Positions 49,503 to 59,174 of a stretch of 64,000 nucleotides of DNA are shown piece after piece. This stretch comes from Geobacteraceae bacterium (GTDB lineage: Bacteria; Desulfobacterota; Desulfuromonadia; Geobacterales; Pseudopelobacteraceae), in the NCBI GenBank assembly GCA_027404165.1, contig DAHZCG010000006.1, forward strand, positions 248,001 to 312,000, read 5' to 3'. Every line of letters begins with the position of its first letter. The first letter of the stretch is position 1. Below the pieces are notes generated by a model, which was not told the DNA's origin, did not search any database, and saw only the letters and a list, made by a program, of their open reading frames with translations. Both the position numbers and the translations under genes were made by a program.

Positions 49503-50369
49503 TCAGAATTCAGTAAAGACAGATACTCCACCGCCATAATCCGGGCTTCCGTCACTAAAACCCTTAAGAGCATACACCTCTGAATACGTATGCTCTCTAA
49601 ACCGCCACACTGTTTTCAGTCGAGCTTCAAGCGGCGCTGATATGCCATCAAACAGAGACGAACCGAAGCGGGCATACATCGACGTCAGCAGACTTTCATT
49701 CCAGCTATACCCGACTCCGGCATCGGCAGTTACAAAATCCAGCGCGCCGATTTCCTCGCGTGAAGCACCTTGAAAAACGTAGCGGCCTTCTGCAAAAGGC
49801 AGCCAATTACCCAACCACTTGGAAATTGCCAACCCGGCACCGAAATCAAACTTACCCGTACCGAGACCTTTATTTGCATCCGCGGAAGGAAATTTCACAT
49901 AGAGTGTGGGGCGCACGCGTGGCGATGTATCACTGTCCATCAAAAGGGTGTACCCGCTGGTCAGTGTTATGTCTCCAAGACCGGACACGCTGTCATCTCC
50001 CGTCCCGCCATTTGCCACTGTGCCACTTTCAGTTACGGTTGTGCTGCCACCGACATACGTGTACTGACCGTTCATATTTCTGCGTGCCGTAGCCTTGGCA
50101 CCGGTACCTAAAACAGCCACGCCCGTATTCTTCGTCTGTTGATACAGATAGGGCACAGTCAGCTCCAGGTCAAACCGTTCCGTTGGATACCAGTCGATAA
50201 TCAGCGGTGCTATGACATACGTGCTGGTGGAATCAGTGCCGAAAGTACCGCTCGATACTTCCAGTCCGAGACCCACCGAATAATTTGGAGAAAGTGATTC
50301 TGCGTAAGACAGAGCAGAGTTCAGTAATAACGGCATGATCATAAAATTTAAGAACAGTAGTGTACGCAT
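49503..50369 (-). CDS. Outer-membrane beta-barrel protein
   Basis: 288-residue exported protein. Signal peptide 1-~23 (MPLLLNSALSYA-ES). Alternating hydrophobic strands ending in aromatic residues (YVIAPLIIDWYPTERFDLEL, DITLTSGYTLLM, FAEGRYVFQG) and a C-terminal phenylalanine (GGGVSVFTEF) are those of a transporter-like barrel. Substrate unknown. Lies in an operon with the OB-fold protein. Confidence 0.75.
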   Translation of the reverse strand: MRTLLFLNFMIMPLLLNSALSYAESLSPNYSVGLGLEVSSGTFGTDSTSTYVIAPLIIDWYPTERFDLELTVPYLYQQTKNTGVAVLGTGAKATARRNMNGQYTYVGGSTTVTESGTVANGGTGDDSVSGLGDITLTSGYTLLMDSDTSPRVRPTLYVKFPSADANKGLGTGKFDFGAGLAISKWLGNWLPFAEGRYVFQGASREEIGALDFVTADAGVGYSWNESLLTSMYARFGSSLFDGISAPLEARLKTVWRFREHTYSEVYALKGFSDGSPDYGGGVSVFTEF

Positions 50370-50390
50370 TAGGTATCCTTGTGTAAAAAA

Positions 50391-50918
50391 CTATCGTCCC
50401 ATTCTGCCGCCACCAATTCTGCCGGGCGATTGCTGACGCATCGGGGAGGTTCGGGTATTCATCTGACCGGCGCCATTTCGCATTCCACCACCAGCCCAGG
50501 CCGGCCGGCCAGACTCGTTACGCAGCGAAACCTCGGTTTCTTGGGTGGTGTCGGTTATTTTTTGGGCCAAAATATATACAACTCCATTCGTTCCCTGCGC
50601 CTTGGACCCACGCACGGTAACATAATCACCCGTTTTGACTGTAATGCCATTTTCTGTCCAGTAACGCTGCGGGCCGAGGACCACGACGACACGGCTTCCA
50701 TTGATTTCCAGCTCCAACTGGGCGTTGCGGTGGTCATCTCCTGCCTGAACAGAAATAATGCGCCCGTTTATCGTAGTAACGGTATTGATATCGTATCCTG
50801 TTTCGAGATTCAGGCCACTTTGCTTATCGTCGCCACTCCACCAGAACGCATGTGCAACAGCAGGGTATGACGCTAACAGCGCGACAAACAGATATACGAT
50901 GGCTTTTGTCGGTTTCAT
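50391..50918 (-). CDS. Periplasmic OB-fold-like protein
   Basis: 175-residue exported protein starting MKPTKAIVYLFVALLASYPA. The ATG follows AGGAAGTCTCACC, so the longer frame to 50984 is not used. Beta-rich domain (TINGRIISVQAG, RVVVVLGPQRYWTENGITVK, GDYVTVRGSKA) resembles small DNA-binding-like OB folds. Gly/Arg/Met-rich tail (GGGMRNGAGQMN). Just upstream of the barrel gene. Confidence 0.7.
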   Translation of the reverse strand: MKPTKAIVYLFVALLASYPAVAHAFWWSGDDKQSGLNLETGYDINTVTTINGRIISVQAGDDHRNAQLELEINGSRVVVVLGPQRYWTENGITVKTGDYVTVRGSKAQGTNGVVYILAQKITDTTQETEVSLRNESGRPAWAGGGMRNGAGQMNTRTSPMRQQSPGRIGGGRMGR

Positions 50919-51029
50919 GGTGAGACTTCCTACCCCTGGCAGACTGGATAAATACGTAAATGAAATGATGTCTATTCTCTTCAAGAGAGGGGGACGCGTC
51001 CGCCCCCCAACTACATTATTAAACTTCGA

Positions 51030-51368
51030 TTACTGCGTTACACTGGTTGCTGCTGGCGCTGTTGTGGTTACCAGCCCACTTCCATCCTGCAACCCCTTAC
51101 CGTTGCTCGGGCGAGTCGTCGAACCATTAGCGGTCGTACCGGTGGTCAAAAAGGTACCGTCGCGACGCTGAGAATCTGCCGGACGGGTTGTTGCCGTACC
51201 TGATGAAGTTTGTGTTCGGCTCTGCGACTGTGTCCGAGCCTGAGTGCGGGTCATCATTCCATTACCTTTTCCAGCCCCGCCATTGCCACCCTGAGCCGAT
51301 GCTTCACCTGCAAGAGCCATTGCACAAAGTGCTGCCAGTCCCACTACCATCATCTGTTTTGTTTTCAT
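51030..51368 (-). CDS. Small exported Thr/Gly-rich protein
   Basis: 112-residue protein with signal peptide (MALAGEASA-QGG) and a low-complexity mature part rich in Thr, Gly, Ser and Arg. A GTCTTTGTTACCTCC-like ribosome binding site precedes the ATG. Likely secreted or periplasmic; unknown function. Confidence 0.6.
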   Translation of the reverse strand: MKTKQMMVVGLAALCAMALAGEASAQGGNGGAGKGNGMMTRTQARTQSQSRTQTSSGTATTRPADSQRRDGTFLTTGTTANGSTTRPSNGKGLQDGSGLVTTTAPAATSVTQ

Positions 51369-51494
51369 CTTTGTTACCTCCTCGTGGATTGTGTACTTCT
51401 TGCCGTTACTATTCCACGAGATATGCCAACTACATAAAGCGTTTTAACTATCCAGTATTGTTACTATTTATTTTATTTAACGATAACTGGAACC

Positions 51495-51519
51495 GAAAAA
51501 ACGGTGCAGATCCTGCACC
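51495..51519 (-). terminator. Terminator after the NtrC-family regulator gene
   Basis: Stem GGTGCAG/CTGCACC with a 3-nt loop, followed on the minus strand by GTTTTTTC. Confidence 0.75.
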
Positions 51520-51545
51520 TGTGAACAGGTTTTTGCACCCTGTTA

Positions 51546-52901
51546 TTACTCTGTCTCACCAGTCATCCCGTATTCTTTCAATCGATATTGCAGAGTACGC
51601 CGTGAAATCCCCAAACGCTCCGCAGCCAAACGCCGATTACCGACAGTAGCTTTAAGTGCTGCAGCAATCGCATCGCGTTCAGCTTCTTTCAATATACCAA
51701 CATCTTCGCGTGGCAGGCCATCCTGTGCCACACGAATGACCTCCGGAAGTTCCGCACTGGTCACCTCGCCCCGTGCAAGAATAACTGCCCGCTCCAGGAT
51801 GTTCTGCAGTTCCCGGATATTACCCGGCCAGTGATAGCTGCGAAGTGCTTTCATGGCTGGCGCAGCAATTCCCGACACCTTCTTGCCCATGGCGCGGGCA
51901 TGCAGCTGCACAAAGAAACCAGCCAGATCATGCAGCGCATCACGGCGGTCTCGCAAAGGCGGCAACTCGACGGGAAACACATTCAGGCGATAGTAGAGAT
52001 CTTCACGAAAGTTCCCTGCAGATGATTCTTTGCCCAGGTCCCGGTTGGTAGCAGCCAACACCCGCACATCAGCGCGCAGTTCTTTGTTCCCGCCGACCCG
52101 CTGAAAACTTTTTTCCTGCAGGACCCGCAGTAATTTCGCCTGCATCGCCAACGGCATTTCGCCGATTTCATCCAGCATTATGGTGCCGCCGGCCGCCATT
52201 TCAAACTTCCCCTGCCGCGCAGCAGAGGCTCCGGTAAAAGCGCCACGCTCATGGCCAAACAGCTCACTTTCCAACAGGTTCTCCGGAATCGCCGCACAAT
52301 TGACAGCCACAAAAGGCCGCGCTTTGCGCAGGCTGGTAAGGTGGATAAAACGGGCCAACAGCTCCTTTCCGGTGCCGCTTTCACCGCCGATCAAGACGGT
52401 CGCCTCAGTCGCGGCAACCTCACCGGCCAGACGGCGCACCTCCTGCATGGCCAAGCCAGCAAAAAGAATGTCAAGTGGCGGCAAACCGGTCAGCTCGCAC
52501 TGTTCGCCGGATTTCAACAGCCGCTCCCGATGACGCTCCTCCAACAAACGATCAACCAGGTCTCTCAGGCTGGCAGGATCCTTAAGCGGTTTGGTTAGAA
52601 AATCACTCACACCATCTTTGATCGCTGCAACCGCTTCTTCAACAGTGCCAAAGGCGGTTAACAGGACGAAGGGTGGAGGTGAAGGGAGGGAACGACTTGC
52701 CCGAAACAGCTCGACACCCCCCATTTTCGGCATTTTAAGATCTGACAGCACCAGATCAAACACATTCTGTTTCAGTTTAACCAACCCGGCAGCACCATCA
52801 ACAGCCTGCGTTACTTTATGCCCGGCATCCGCCAGAATGGCGGCCAGTAAACCTCGAAAAGTCTGGTCATCTTCTACAATTAATATGTTTCCAACGTTCA
52901 T
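51546..52901 (-). CDS. NtrC-family sigma54 response regulator (ZraR-like)
   Basis: 451-residue regulator. Receiver domain with phospho-acceptor Asp in LVLSDLKMPKMGG; AAA+ domain with Walker A GESGTGKE, the sigma54-contact GAFTGA motif and DEIGEMPLAMQ; C-terminal Fis helix-turn-helix (NRRLAAERLGISRRTLQYRL). Start overlaps the kinase stop (52898-52901). Activates sigma54 promoters; targets are unknown, perhaps the nearby Spy-like gene. Confidence 0.92.
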   Translation of the reverse strand: MNVGNILIVEDDQTFRGLLAAILADAGHKVTQAVDGAAGLVKLKQNVFDLVLSDLKMPKMGGVELFRASRSLPSPPPFVLLTAFGTVEEAVAAIKDGVSDFLTKPLKDPASLRDLVDRLLEERHRERLLKSGEQCELTGLPPLDILFAGLAMQEVRRLAGEVAATEATVLIGGESGTGKELLARFIHLTSLRKARPFVAVNCAAIPENLLESELFGHERGAFTGASAARQGKFEMAAGGTIMLDEIGEMPLAMQAKLLRVLQEKSFQRVGGNKELRADVRVLAATNRDLGKESSAGNFREDLYYRLNVFPVELPPLRDRRDALHDLAGFFVQLHARAMGKKVSGIAAPAMKALRSYHWPGNIRELQNILERAVILARGEVTSAELPEVIRVAQDGLPREDVGILKEAERDAIAAALKATVGNRRLAAERLGISRRTLQYRLKEYGMTGETE

Positions 52902-54148
52902 ACAGAATCCTCTGGCAGAATGGCCGGCAAGCTTACGACAAAGAGAGCTCCCCCTCCCGGTGCGGCATCTGCAGCTATACTGCCACCGCACCTCTCGGCA
53001 ATTTTCTTGCAAACAGCCAGACCGAGCCCGGCCCCTCTGGCTTTACTGGTCCGGAAAGGTTCAAAAATGTCCGTCCGCATCTCCGGCTCAATTCCGGGCC
53101 CACTGTCCGCTACAGATATATCCACCACGCCACCACGGAGACGGGCCTCCACATTGATCTCGCCCCCTTCGGGTAGTGCCTGAATGGCATTGGTGAGCAG
53201 ATTGAGCAGTAGCCGGTGGAGCTCCTTTTCCGGGCAGCGTACATCCATGTTTTCAGATACATTCATGACCAGTTTGATCCCCGCAGTTTCCAGCTGCGGC
53301 GTCAGCAAGGTCGTCAATTGTCCGATAACTGTCAACAGGTTGCCAGGCTGTGAAAGCTTGTTATCGCTGCGGGTGTAAAAGAGGATATCATCAGCAAGTT
53401 GCTCCAATCGGAGAGATTCGCGCACAATTAGCTGCGCATAGCCACGTTCTCTGCCCTCAGGAAGACGTTCCTCCAGAAGCTGCCCATACCCCTTGATTCC
53501 TGCCAAAGGATTACGCACTTCATGGGCCAATACTGCTCCGACTTCTCCCAGACGCGCAAGTTCATTCTGTCGTGCAAGTTGCATTTCCTGGGCATCCTGT
53601 CGACGCAAGAGCCATAAAACAGTTATTCCCAAACCCCATCCGAGCGCCAGCAATGAAAATATCAGGGCGACGCCAAAACGCGCCCGGCGCATAACCGCCT
53701 CAGAACGCCAGGTATGAAGTGCCAGGCGCAGCACACAGCTTTTTCCCAATAGATGAAAAGGAGTCTGGAACTCATATACGTACTCTCCAGTACCAAGCAT
53801 AATACGCTCTTCACCAAGAGTTCCCGTTTTCAATACGCTCCGGTAGCGCTTGTCGCCGACATTAATTCCGGTCAGATCAGGATTGCTATGAAAGAGAATC
53901 TTCCCGGAGGGAGAGAGAATCATGGCATACGCAATATCAGCAGTCTGAAATAAAGCCAGCGATTTTAGTGAAGGGTCGCGACCGGCCACCCCCTCCATCG
54001 CAGCAGCTATTGTCAGGGCAAGCCCGCGCAGGTTATCCTCTGCAATCGGCGCGGCGGAGGAATAGTTACGTATGGCAAACCAGGAGAGCCCTATGGTAAG
54101 AGAGACCGCTATACTAAGTATTAACGTGGAAATAGTGCGCCGCGGCAT
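52898..54148 (-). CDS. Sensor histidine kinase (ZraS/AtoS-like)
   Basis: 416-residue membrane kinase. Two membrane segments (ISTLILSIAVSLTIGLSWFA and FGVALIFSLLALGWGLGITV) bracket a periplasmic sensor; phospho-acceptor in LAHEVRNPLAGIKGYGQLLE; N box LNLLTNAIQALPEGG; ATP lid GPGIEPEMRTDIFEPF. Start at ATG 54148, with an upstream ATG at 54178 lacking a ribosome binding site. Partner of the downstream sigma54 regulator. Confidence 0.85.
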   Translation of the reverse strand: MPRRTISTLILSIAVSLTIGLSWFAIRNYSSAAPIAEDNLRGLALTIAAAMEGVAGRDPSLKSLALFQTADIAYAMILSPSGKILFHSNPDLTGINVGDKRYRSVLKTGTLGEERIMLGTGEYVYEFQTPFHLLGKSCVLRLALHTWRSEAVMRRARFGVALIFSLLALGWGLGITVLWLLRRQDAQEMQLARQNELARLGEVGAVLAHEVRNPLAGIKGYGQLLEERLPEGRERGYAQLIVRESLRLEQLADDILFYTRSDNKLSQPGNLLTVIGQLTTLLTPQLETAGIKLVMNVSENMDVRCPEKELHRLLLNLLTNAIQALPEGGEINVEARLRGGVVDISVADSGPGIEPEMRTDIFEPFRTSKARGAGLGLAVCKKIAERCGGSIAADAAPGGGALFVVSLPAILPEDSV

Positions 54149-54182
54149 AAGTGTCAGCACCCTCTCAGATGCATACACAGGT

Positions 54183-55526
54183 TCATGGCAGTATCACACG
54201 AAATGATGTCCCACTACCAACCAAACTCTCAACAGATACCGTGCCGCCATGGATTGCCACCAACTCGTGTACAATTGCCAACCCGACCCCCAAACCGCCA
54301 TTTTTTCCTTTATAAAAGCGTTCAAAAATATACATCAGATCTTTCTCCGGGATTCCACACCCATTATCGGTTACCTCTATGCACACCTTATCATGAGCAG
54401 AAGATGCGGTAATCGTAACCTGACCATTCAGGGAAATTGCCTTACTGCTGTTGCTGATCAGGTTGATGATAACCTGGCTGAGACGGTCTGGGTCAGCGTT
54501 AACCCGAAGATCATCAGGGCATACCAGCACAATGTCAGCATGTTTGTCAGCAAAAATCCGCTCAAAACGGCTGGTAACAGTGGCGAGATACGGCTTAAGA
54601 ACAAAGTATTCCTTCTGCAGCGTCAAAACACTCGCTTCAGCACGCGACAACTCGTCCACACCATCAAGAATCGCGGTCAGGCGTCTGGCCTCGTCATGCA
54701 CTGACTGGAGCGCATTCCGATTAGTCGGCAACACACCATCGAGCATCCCCTCAAGTTCACCTGATATGATCGCCAGAGGGGTGCGCAGCTCGTGGGCGGC
54801 ATTTGACAGAAGCGTGCGGCGCAGCTTTTCCTGTGCGTCCAGATGATGAGCCATGCTGTTGAAACTCGCGGACAAACGGCCGATCTCATCATTTCCCGTA
54901 TTTTTGACGCGACGCGACAAATTTCCTTCTGCTATGTCAACGGAAGCATCAACCAGCTCAAGAATCGGGCGGGTAAGTTTTCGGGAAGCGATGATACCCG
55001 CAATAATTGACACCAACCCCAGGATCGTGACCGAGATCAGCAATACGCGGTCGGAAGATCGAACGAAATAGCCTTCTTTTACTCGATCAAGTGCCCGTGC
55101 ATCCAGGCGGCCAATCTCTTTATCACGCAGATAGAGTGGATACGGAACCGGGATGCCTTTCACCGCACGTGGATCATACCCACTTGAGTCCAACACCCGC
55201 TTGCGCATGAGCGGGGTCAATGCCGAAACCGCCTGTTCGGAATCCAGCACCGGCCGGCCATCCACATCAAACAGGTGAACTTCAATTCCCAGTTGGAGTG
55301 CCCAGGCAAGATCCGTGGCTAACCGGTCCCGCTGCCACCCATCATTGTTGTCGTACCCCCCTTCGATAAGGGCAACCACACGTTGGACACGATCCTGGGA
55401 TTCTCCATCCAGATACAGACTAAAATCGCGCATTATAAACTCGCGCAGCACAAAAGCGGATGAAAGGGCAATTATTGAAATAAGAATGAACAACAGCAGA
55501 AATTTGCAGCGCAGACTACAGTGCAT
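54183..55526 (-). CDS. Sensor histidine kinase with HAMP domain
   Basis: 447-residue kinase starting MHCSLRCKFLLLFILISIIA. Two membrane segments, periplasmic domain ~30-180, HAMP (RKLTRPILELVDASVDIAEG), phospho-acceptor in NAAHELRTPLAII, and CA domain (DNGCGIPEKDLMYIFERFYK). Overlaps the OmpR-type regulator by 11 bp. Confidence 0.88.
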   Translation of the reverse strand: MHCSLRCKFLLLFILISIIALSSAFVLREFIMRDFSLYLDGESQDRVQRVVALIEGGYDNNDGWQRDRLATDLAWALQLGIEVHLFDVDGRPVLDSEQAVSALTPLMRKRVLDSSGYDPRAVKGIPVPYPLYLRDKEIGRLDARALDRVKEGYFVRSSDRVLLISVTILGLVSIIAGIIASRKLTRPILELVDASVDIAEGNLSRRVKNTGNDEIGRLSASFNSMAHHLDAQEKLRRTLLSNAAHELRTPLAIISGELEGMLDGVLPTNRNALQSVHDEARRLTAILDGVDELSRAEASVLTLQKEYFVLKPYLATVTSRFERIFADKHADIVLVCPDDLRVNADPDRLSQVIINLISNSSKAISLNGQVTITASSAHDKVCIEVTDNGCGIPEKDLMYIFERFYKGKNGGLGVGLAIVHELVAIHGGTVSVESLVGSGTSFRVILP

Positions 55527-56220
55527 CCCGTTCTCCGGCGAAAAGATACCCGACTCCGTACACGGTTTTGAGATACTCCGGCGTGCGGGGATCTTTTTCA
55601 ATTTTCTGACGGAGATTTTTGATATGGGCATCTATACTGCGATCATAGCCTTCAAACTGGTATCCCAACGCACGGGTAACCAGTTCGTCGCGGGTAAAAG
55701 TGCGGCCAGGAGACGAAGCCAGGGCGAGAAGAAGCTTGAACTCGGTGGGGGTGATGGAAAGAAGGTGGCCGTCTCTGCTGACTTGGTGACGGCGGCTGTT
55801 TAGAATCAATGTACCGTTGTTGAAAGAAGCACCACTCTCCGGGGATGAAGACGAGCGGTCATACCTTTTCAGCACCGCTTTCAAGCGACAGACCAACTCA
55901 CGTGGACTGGCCGGTTTGACCATGTAGTCATCAGCTCCGAGGGCAAACCCGGCGATACGCTCCTCCTCTGACGACTTTGCAGTCAGCATGATGACAGGAA
56001 AATCGCCCAGCTCTTTAAAGCTCTGGCACAGTTCCTCGCCGCTCCCGTCAGGCAGTCCCAAGTCGAGTATGACGGCAAGTGGAAGCTCCGCTTCAGCCTT
56101 TTGAAGAGCTTCGCCAACAGTAGTTGCATGAACTGTTCTGAAATCAGCTGCTTCAAGGTAGGCTTTCACAATTCGAGCAAGCTTAATGTCATCTTCAACT
56201 ATCAGGACTGGTGGAAGCAC
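55516..56220 (-). CDS. OmpR-family response regulator
   Basis: 234-residue regulator. Start is probably GTG 56220 (VLPPVLIVEDDIKLARIVK), preceded by AAAGAGGTTTAC. Receiver Asp in ILDLGLPDGSG, then a winged-helix DNA-binding domain (ITPTEFKLLLALASSPGRTF, GYDRSIDAHIKNLRQKIE). Pairs with the HAMP kinase. Confidence 0.9.
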   Translation of the reverse strand: MLPPVLIVEDDIKLARIVKAYLEAADFRTVHATTVGEALQKAEAELPLAVILDLGLPDGSGEELCQSFKELGDFPVIMLTAKSSEEERIAGFALGADDYMVKPASPRELVCRLKAVLKRYDRSSSSPESGASFNNGTLILNSRRHQVSRDGHLLSITPTEFKLLLALASSPGRTFTRDELVTRALGYQFEGYDRSIDAHIKNLRQKIEKDPRTPEYLKTVYGVGYLFAGERDAL

Positions 56221-56310
56221 GTAAACCTCTTTCCCAAGTACCGTGAAACGTATATACCTCCACTCACTCCGTGACAAGAAAATGCCTGGAGGGGTGAGGA
56301 GGGTGATTCA

Positions 56311-56727
56311 TCAATACAGTGAACGGATGCGGCCGGAACGTTTGTCGATCATAACCCGATCAACGATTTTACCGTCCTGGCCAAGGATTTCGGCCCAGAA
56401 CCCCCACCTTCTCTCGGTTACCCCGGAAATAACATACCCTTGTCCGGCAAAATAATTCTCGATAAGAGTGCGGGCTTCTGTTGCACTGGACACCGGTTGC
56501 CGGGCACCGTACCAGTCGCCACGACGCTTGCCGCATCTGCCGCGCATTCCGCATTTGGAGGGATGTGCCTCTTTATTACACCAGGTCGGACCGGCATCAC
56601 AATCCATTTTATTGGTGTCCATCCGATAGGTTGTTGCCTCACCCGCATTCTCTCCTGACGGAGCTGCAAACGCAGTTCCGGTTACAAGCAGCAGAAAGTA
56701 CAGCAGTAATGACAGTAAGAGTTTCAT
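56311..56727 (-). CDS. Small exported protein
   Basis: 138-residue protein starting MKLLLSLLLYFLLLVTGTAF; signal peptide cleaves near AFA-APS. A cysteine-rich part (CDAGPTWCNKEAHPSKC) is followed by a PepSY/YhcN-like segment (EARTLIENYFAGQGYVISGV, FWAEILGQDGKIVDRVMIDK). Located upstream of the two-component genes and next to the Spy-like gene; envelope stress or metal role is inferred. Confidence 0.65.
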   Translation of the reverse strand: MKLLLSLLLYFLLLVTGTAFAAPSGENAGEATTYRMDTNKMDCDAGPTWCNKEAHPSKCGMRGRCGKRRGDWYGARQPVSSATEARTLIENYFAGQGYVISGVTERRWGFWAEILGQDGKIVDRVMIDKRSGRIRSLY

Positions 56728-56785
56728 CTCCAGAGCTCCAAAGTCCCTGAACAGTGCCGGCAGCACCACTATTCAGAGGATCCAT

Positions 56786-57211
56786 TTAACGGCAGTAGAA
56801 ACCGCTGCGGCATGAGCCCATGCCTTTACCGCACGTGCCCATCCTTTTCTGGTTGGGCCCATCCATATTCCAGCCGCATTCACCGTCGCAATTATTAACC
56901 GGCAGGCCGCTCTGGCCACGAAGAGCCATAATCTTCAGCTGGATAGCCTTGATTTCAGCCTGCAGTGAAGCAATCTTTGCCTTGTCAGGTGTACCCGACA
57001 AATTTTCATGCTGGATCGCAAAACGTTTGTTCATCATTTCCTGGCGCAGATCGATAGTATCAAGCTGAAACGCTCGGAACTGGTCTGAAGACACCCCTTG
57101 TTGACAATTGCTGCATCCTCCACCCATTCCATTTCTGAAGCTGGCGTCAGCTATACCTAACAGAGAAACAACCAGACTGAGAGCGATGACGACTACAGAC
57201 ATTTTTTTCAT
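56786..57211 (-). CDS. Spy/ZraP-like periplasmic protein
   Basis: 141-residue exported protein. Signal peptide (IADA-SFR), Cys pair (GCSNCQQG), then a helical LTxxQ-like region (FRAFQLDTIDLRQEMMNKRF, DKAKIASLQAEIKAIQLKIM) and a cysteine-rich C-terminus. This resembles zinc-resistance-associated periplasmic chaperones, which are regulated by ZraSR; the neighbouring sigma54 system fits. Confidence 0.7.
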   Translation of the reverse strand: MKKMSVVVIALSLVVSLLGIADASFRNGMGGGCSNCQQGVSSDQFRAFQLDTIDLRQEMMNKRFAIQHENLSGTPDKAKIASLQAEIKAIQLKIMALRGQSGLPVNNCDGECGWNMDGPNQKRMGTCGKGMGSCRSGFYCR

Positions 57212-57364
57212 AATACTTCCTTCCCGTTGATGAGTTGACTGATAGTTGCACCTTATGTGAATGTTGAGAATTTTGTATGAATAAATTACGAAGAATTGTG
57301 AAGAGCTGGTTGTCGCTGTTTACATGCATGCTCTGGGTGCTGTTGCTGACAGGTAGTGGCCGTG

Positions 57365-58165
57365 TCACATGTTCGGGTCTGAAGAAATCGTTATGATCGA
57401 ATCCAGCTCAATCAATTCCTTTTCAGTTAAGGTGACAGGCTGCATTCTTGCCCAGGGTCTGATCTCGCGCGGGTTTTTTAACCACAGCTTCAAATTGGCT
57501 CTGTTCCAGACTTCACTATTCCTGAACGTCTTCGGATAATTTTCTGAAAGAATCCCTGACAGATTGGGACCGATATCACCCGTTCCAAGCGCGCCGGAAC
57601 GTTCACTCAATATCCGGTGACAGCTGCCGCACTTCATTGAGAAAATATCGACGCTTTTTTTACCGGAAGTATTGAAATGCACCTGCACCGGGGCAGTGAC
57701 AGGGGTTTTACGTCCCTGAGCACCGGCAAGGATTGAATTCACCAGTGTCGTTATCTGTTCTTCTGCCAGGCCAAAGTTCGGCATATTCGCCACCGGATGC
57801 TTTATCGAGGACACAAGTTCTCCGGCGGTTTTCCGGGCCGCAGAACTGTCAAGGCTGACGGCAAGGCGATTCCCGCGACCGGCGCTGACATGGCATCTCC
57901 GGCAGGCGAGCTGATCCATCAGGAGTTGTCCTTCTTTGCTTTGAGCCGTGTTTCCAAGGGTAAAACGGGCGTATTTTCCGGCACGCAGACCTGAATGGGC
58001 AATATTTTTCCGGTCTGAAGACGGATTACCTCGATGGCAGTCGCTGCATCGCCCTCGATCCACATAATGGGCTAAATGACATGACAGGCAGAACTGGTGC
58101 GGTTGCCCGCCCCACACTGGCGTAGCGGTCACAAGCAGAGCAGCGGCTAAAAGGCGAGAGACCAA
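57365..58165 (-). CDS. Tetraheme cytochrome c
   Basis: Exported cytochrome with four CxxCH sites (CLSCH, CSDCH, CRRCH, CGSCH). The first three are in the N-terminal ~110 residues and the last heads a mono-heme domain with a distal Met (ARMQPVT). Start likely TTG 58165, which follows AGGGGGACAAA and yields a signal peptide (LLAAALLVTATPVWG). Electron acceptor of the adjacent cytochrome b module. Confidence 0.8.
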   Translation of the reverse strand: MVSRLLAAALLVTATPVWGGQPHQFCLSCHLAHYVDRGRCSDCHRGNPSSDRKNIAHSGLRAGKYARFTLGNTAQSKEGQLLMDQLACRRCHVSAGRGNRLAVSLDSSAARKTAGELVSSIKHPVANMPNFGLAEEQITTLVNSILAGAQGRKTPVTAPVQVHFNTSGKKSVDIFSMKCGSCHRILSERSGALGTGDIGPNLSGILSENYPKTFRNSEVWNRANLKLWLKNPREIRPWARMQPVTLTEKELIELDSIITISSDPNM

Positions 58166-58557
58166 TTTGTCCCCCTGAAAAACATGGCTACAACGGTCAG
58201 CGCCACAATAAACAGTGAACATAGCATGGTAAGTGCCGATACCGTACGCTGCTCATGCGGGAACCAGGAGGCTCGATGAATATGGCCGCTGGCCGGTATC
58301 CAGGGGAGCAGCAGAAACAGACAGGCCAGTACCATAACCGGGTAGATCATGAAGCGCGACCAGCTGACCAGCTCCTGAATCCAGAGCAGGAACCAGGCCG
58401 ACTTGGCAGGATTGGGCGTAACTGCAGGGTTGGCCTGTTCCTGGAGAGGTGCCGGCACCACTGCCGCCAACACAAGAAGTGCGCCGGCCAGTACGTACAT
58501 CGAGCGGATAATAAGCGGAAAAAAGTGGAGGGAGCTCTTAACAAATCCATTTTTCAT
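58147..58557 (-). CDS. Cytochrome b/b6 subunit IV-like protein
   Basis: 136-residue membrane protein with three hydrophobic segments. The NPAVTPNPAKSAWFLLWIQE segment followed by LVSW corresponds to the PNPxKAPWYFLxLQE signature at the start of the C-terminal half of cytochrome b. Overlaps the b6-like subunit by 4 bp. Confidence 0.82.
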   Translation of the reverse strand: MKNGFVKSSLHFFPLIIRSMYVLAGALLVLAAVVPAPLQEQANPAVTPNPAKSAWFLLWIQELVSWSRFMIYPVMVLACLFLLLPWIPASGHIHRASWFPHEQRTVSALTMLCSLFIVALTVVAMFFRGTNWSLAF

Positions 58558-59174
58558 AGATACGGCAGCACCCCCTTGTTCTTTCTGACCCGGTAAAAGT
58601 GCAGGAACGATAGAGCCAGCACCGTTAACGGGATAATGCAGATATGCAGGGCATAAAAACGGAGCAGCGACAACCCCTGACCGACGCCATCCGGCACAAG
58701 CATGGAGCGGAGGAATGTTCCGAATGGCACCGTAGCCAGCAGTTCCATACCGGTCTGGGTTGCCCAGAAAGCCAGCTGGTCAAATGGCAACAGATAACCA
58801 GTATAGGCTTCGAAGAGCGTCAAAAACAAAAGAAGGCAACCGATTACCCAGTTGAGCTGCCGTGGCCGCTGATATGCCCCGGTCAGAATCACCCGCAAAG
58901 TGTGCAGCAGCAGCAGTATCAGTAGGACATGCGATGTTATGCGGTGCAGACTGCGTAAATATTTCCCACCCCAGACTGAAGATTCCAGGAACAGTATCGA
59001 GCCGAACGCCCGATCCGGAGTCGGTTGATAATATACCAGCAGCAGCATTCCGCTGGCCAGCATAACCAGAAGTGCGGTGAATGCCAGTCCCCCAAGGCAG
59101 AAAGTATAGCTGAATCGCAGGTTGCGCTCAAGCACGACACGGGGAAAGAGATGTTTGAGGAAATCAGTGATCAT
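58554..59174 (-). CDS. Cytochrome b6-like subunit
   Basis: 206-residue N-terminal half of a cytochrome b: four membrane segments, the heme-ligand histidine pairs in SLHRITSHVLLILLLLHTLR and FYALHICIIPLTVLALSFLH, plus the GYLLPFDQLAFWATQ quinol-site block. Together with subunit IV and Rieske it forms a bc-type complex that oxidises menaquinol. Confidence 0.88.
   Translation of the reverse strand: MITDFLKHLFPRVVLERNLRFSYTFCLGGLAFTALLVMLASGMLLLVYYQPTPDRAFGSILFLESSVWGGKYLRSLHRITSHVLLILLLLHTLRVILTGAYQRPRQLNWVIGCLLLFLTLFEAYTGYLLPFDQLAFWATQTGMELLATVPFGTFLRSMLVPDGVGQGLSLLRFYALHICIIPLTVLALSFLHFYRVRKNKGVLPYL

Noticed and set aside
51369..51440. Sigma54 promoter upstream of the 51030 gene
   Set aside because: A TGGCAT box is present, but no TTGC element follows at the correct spacing.
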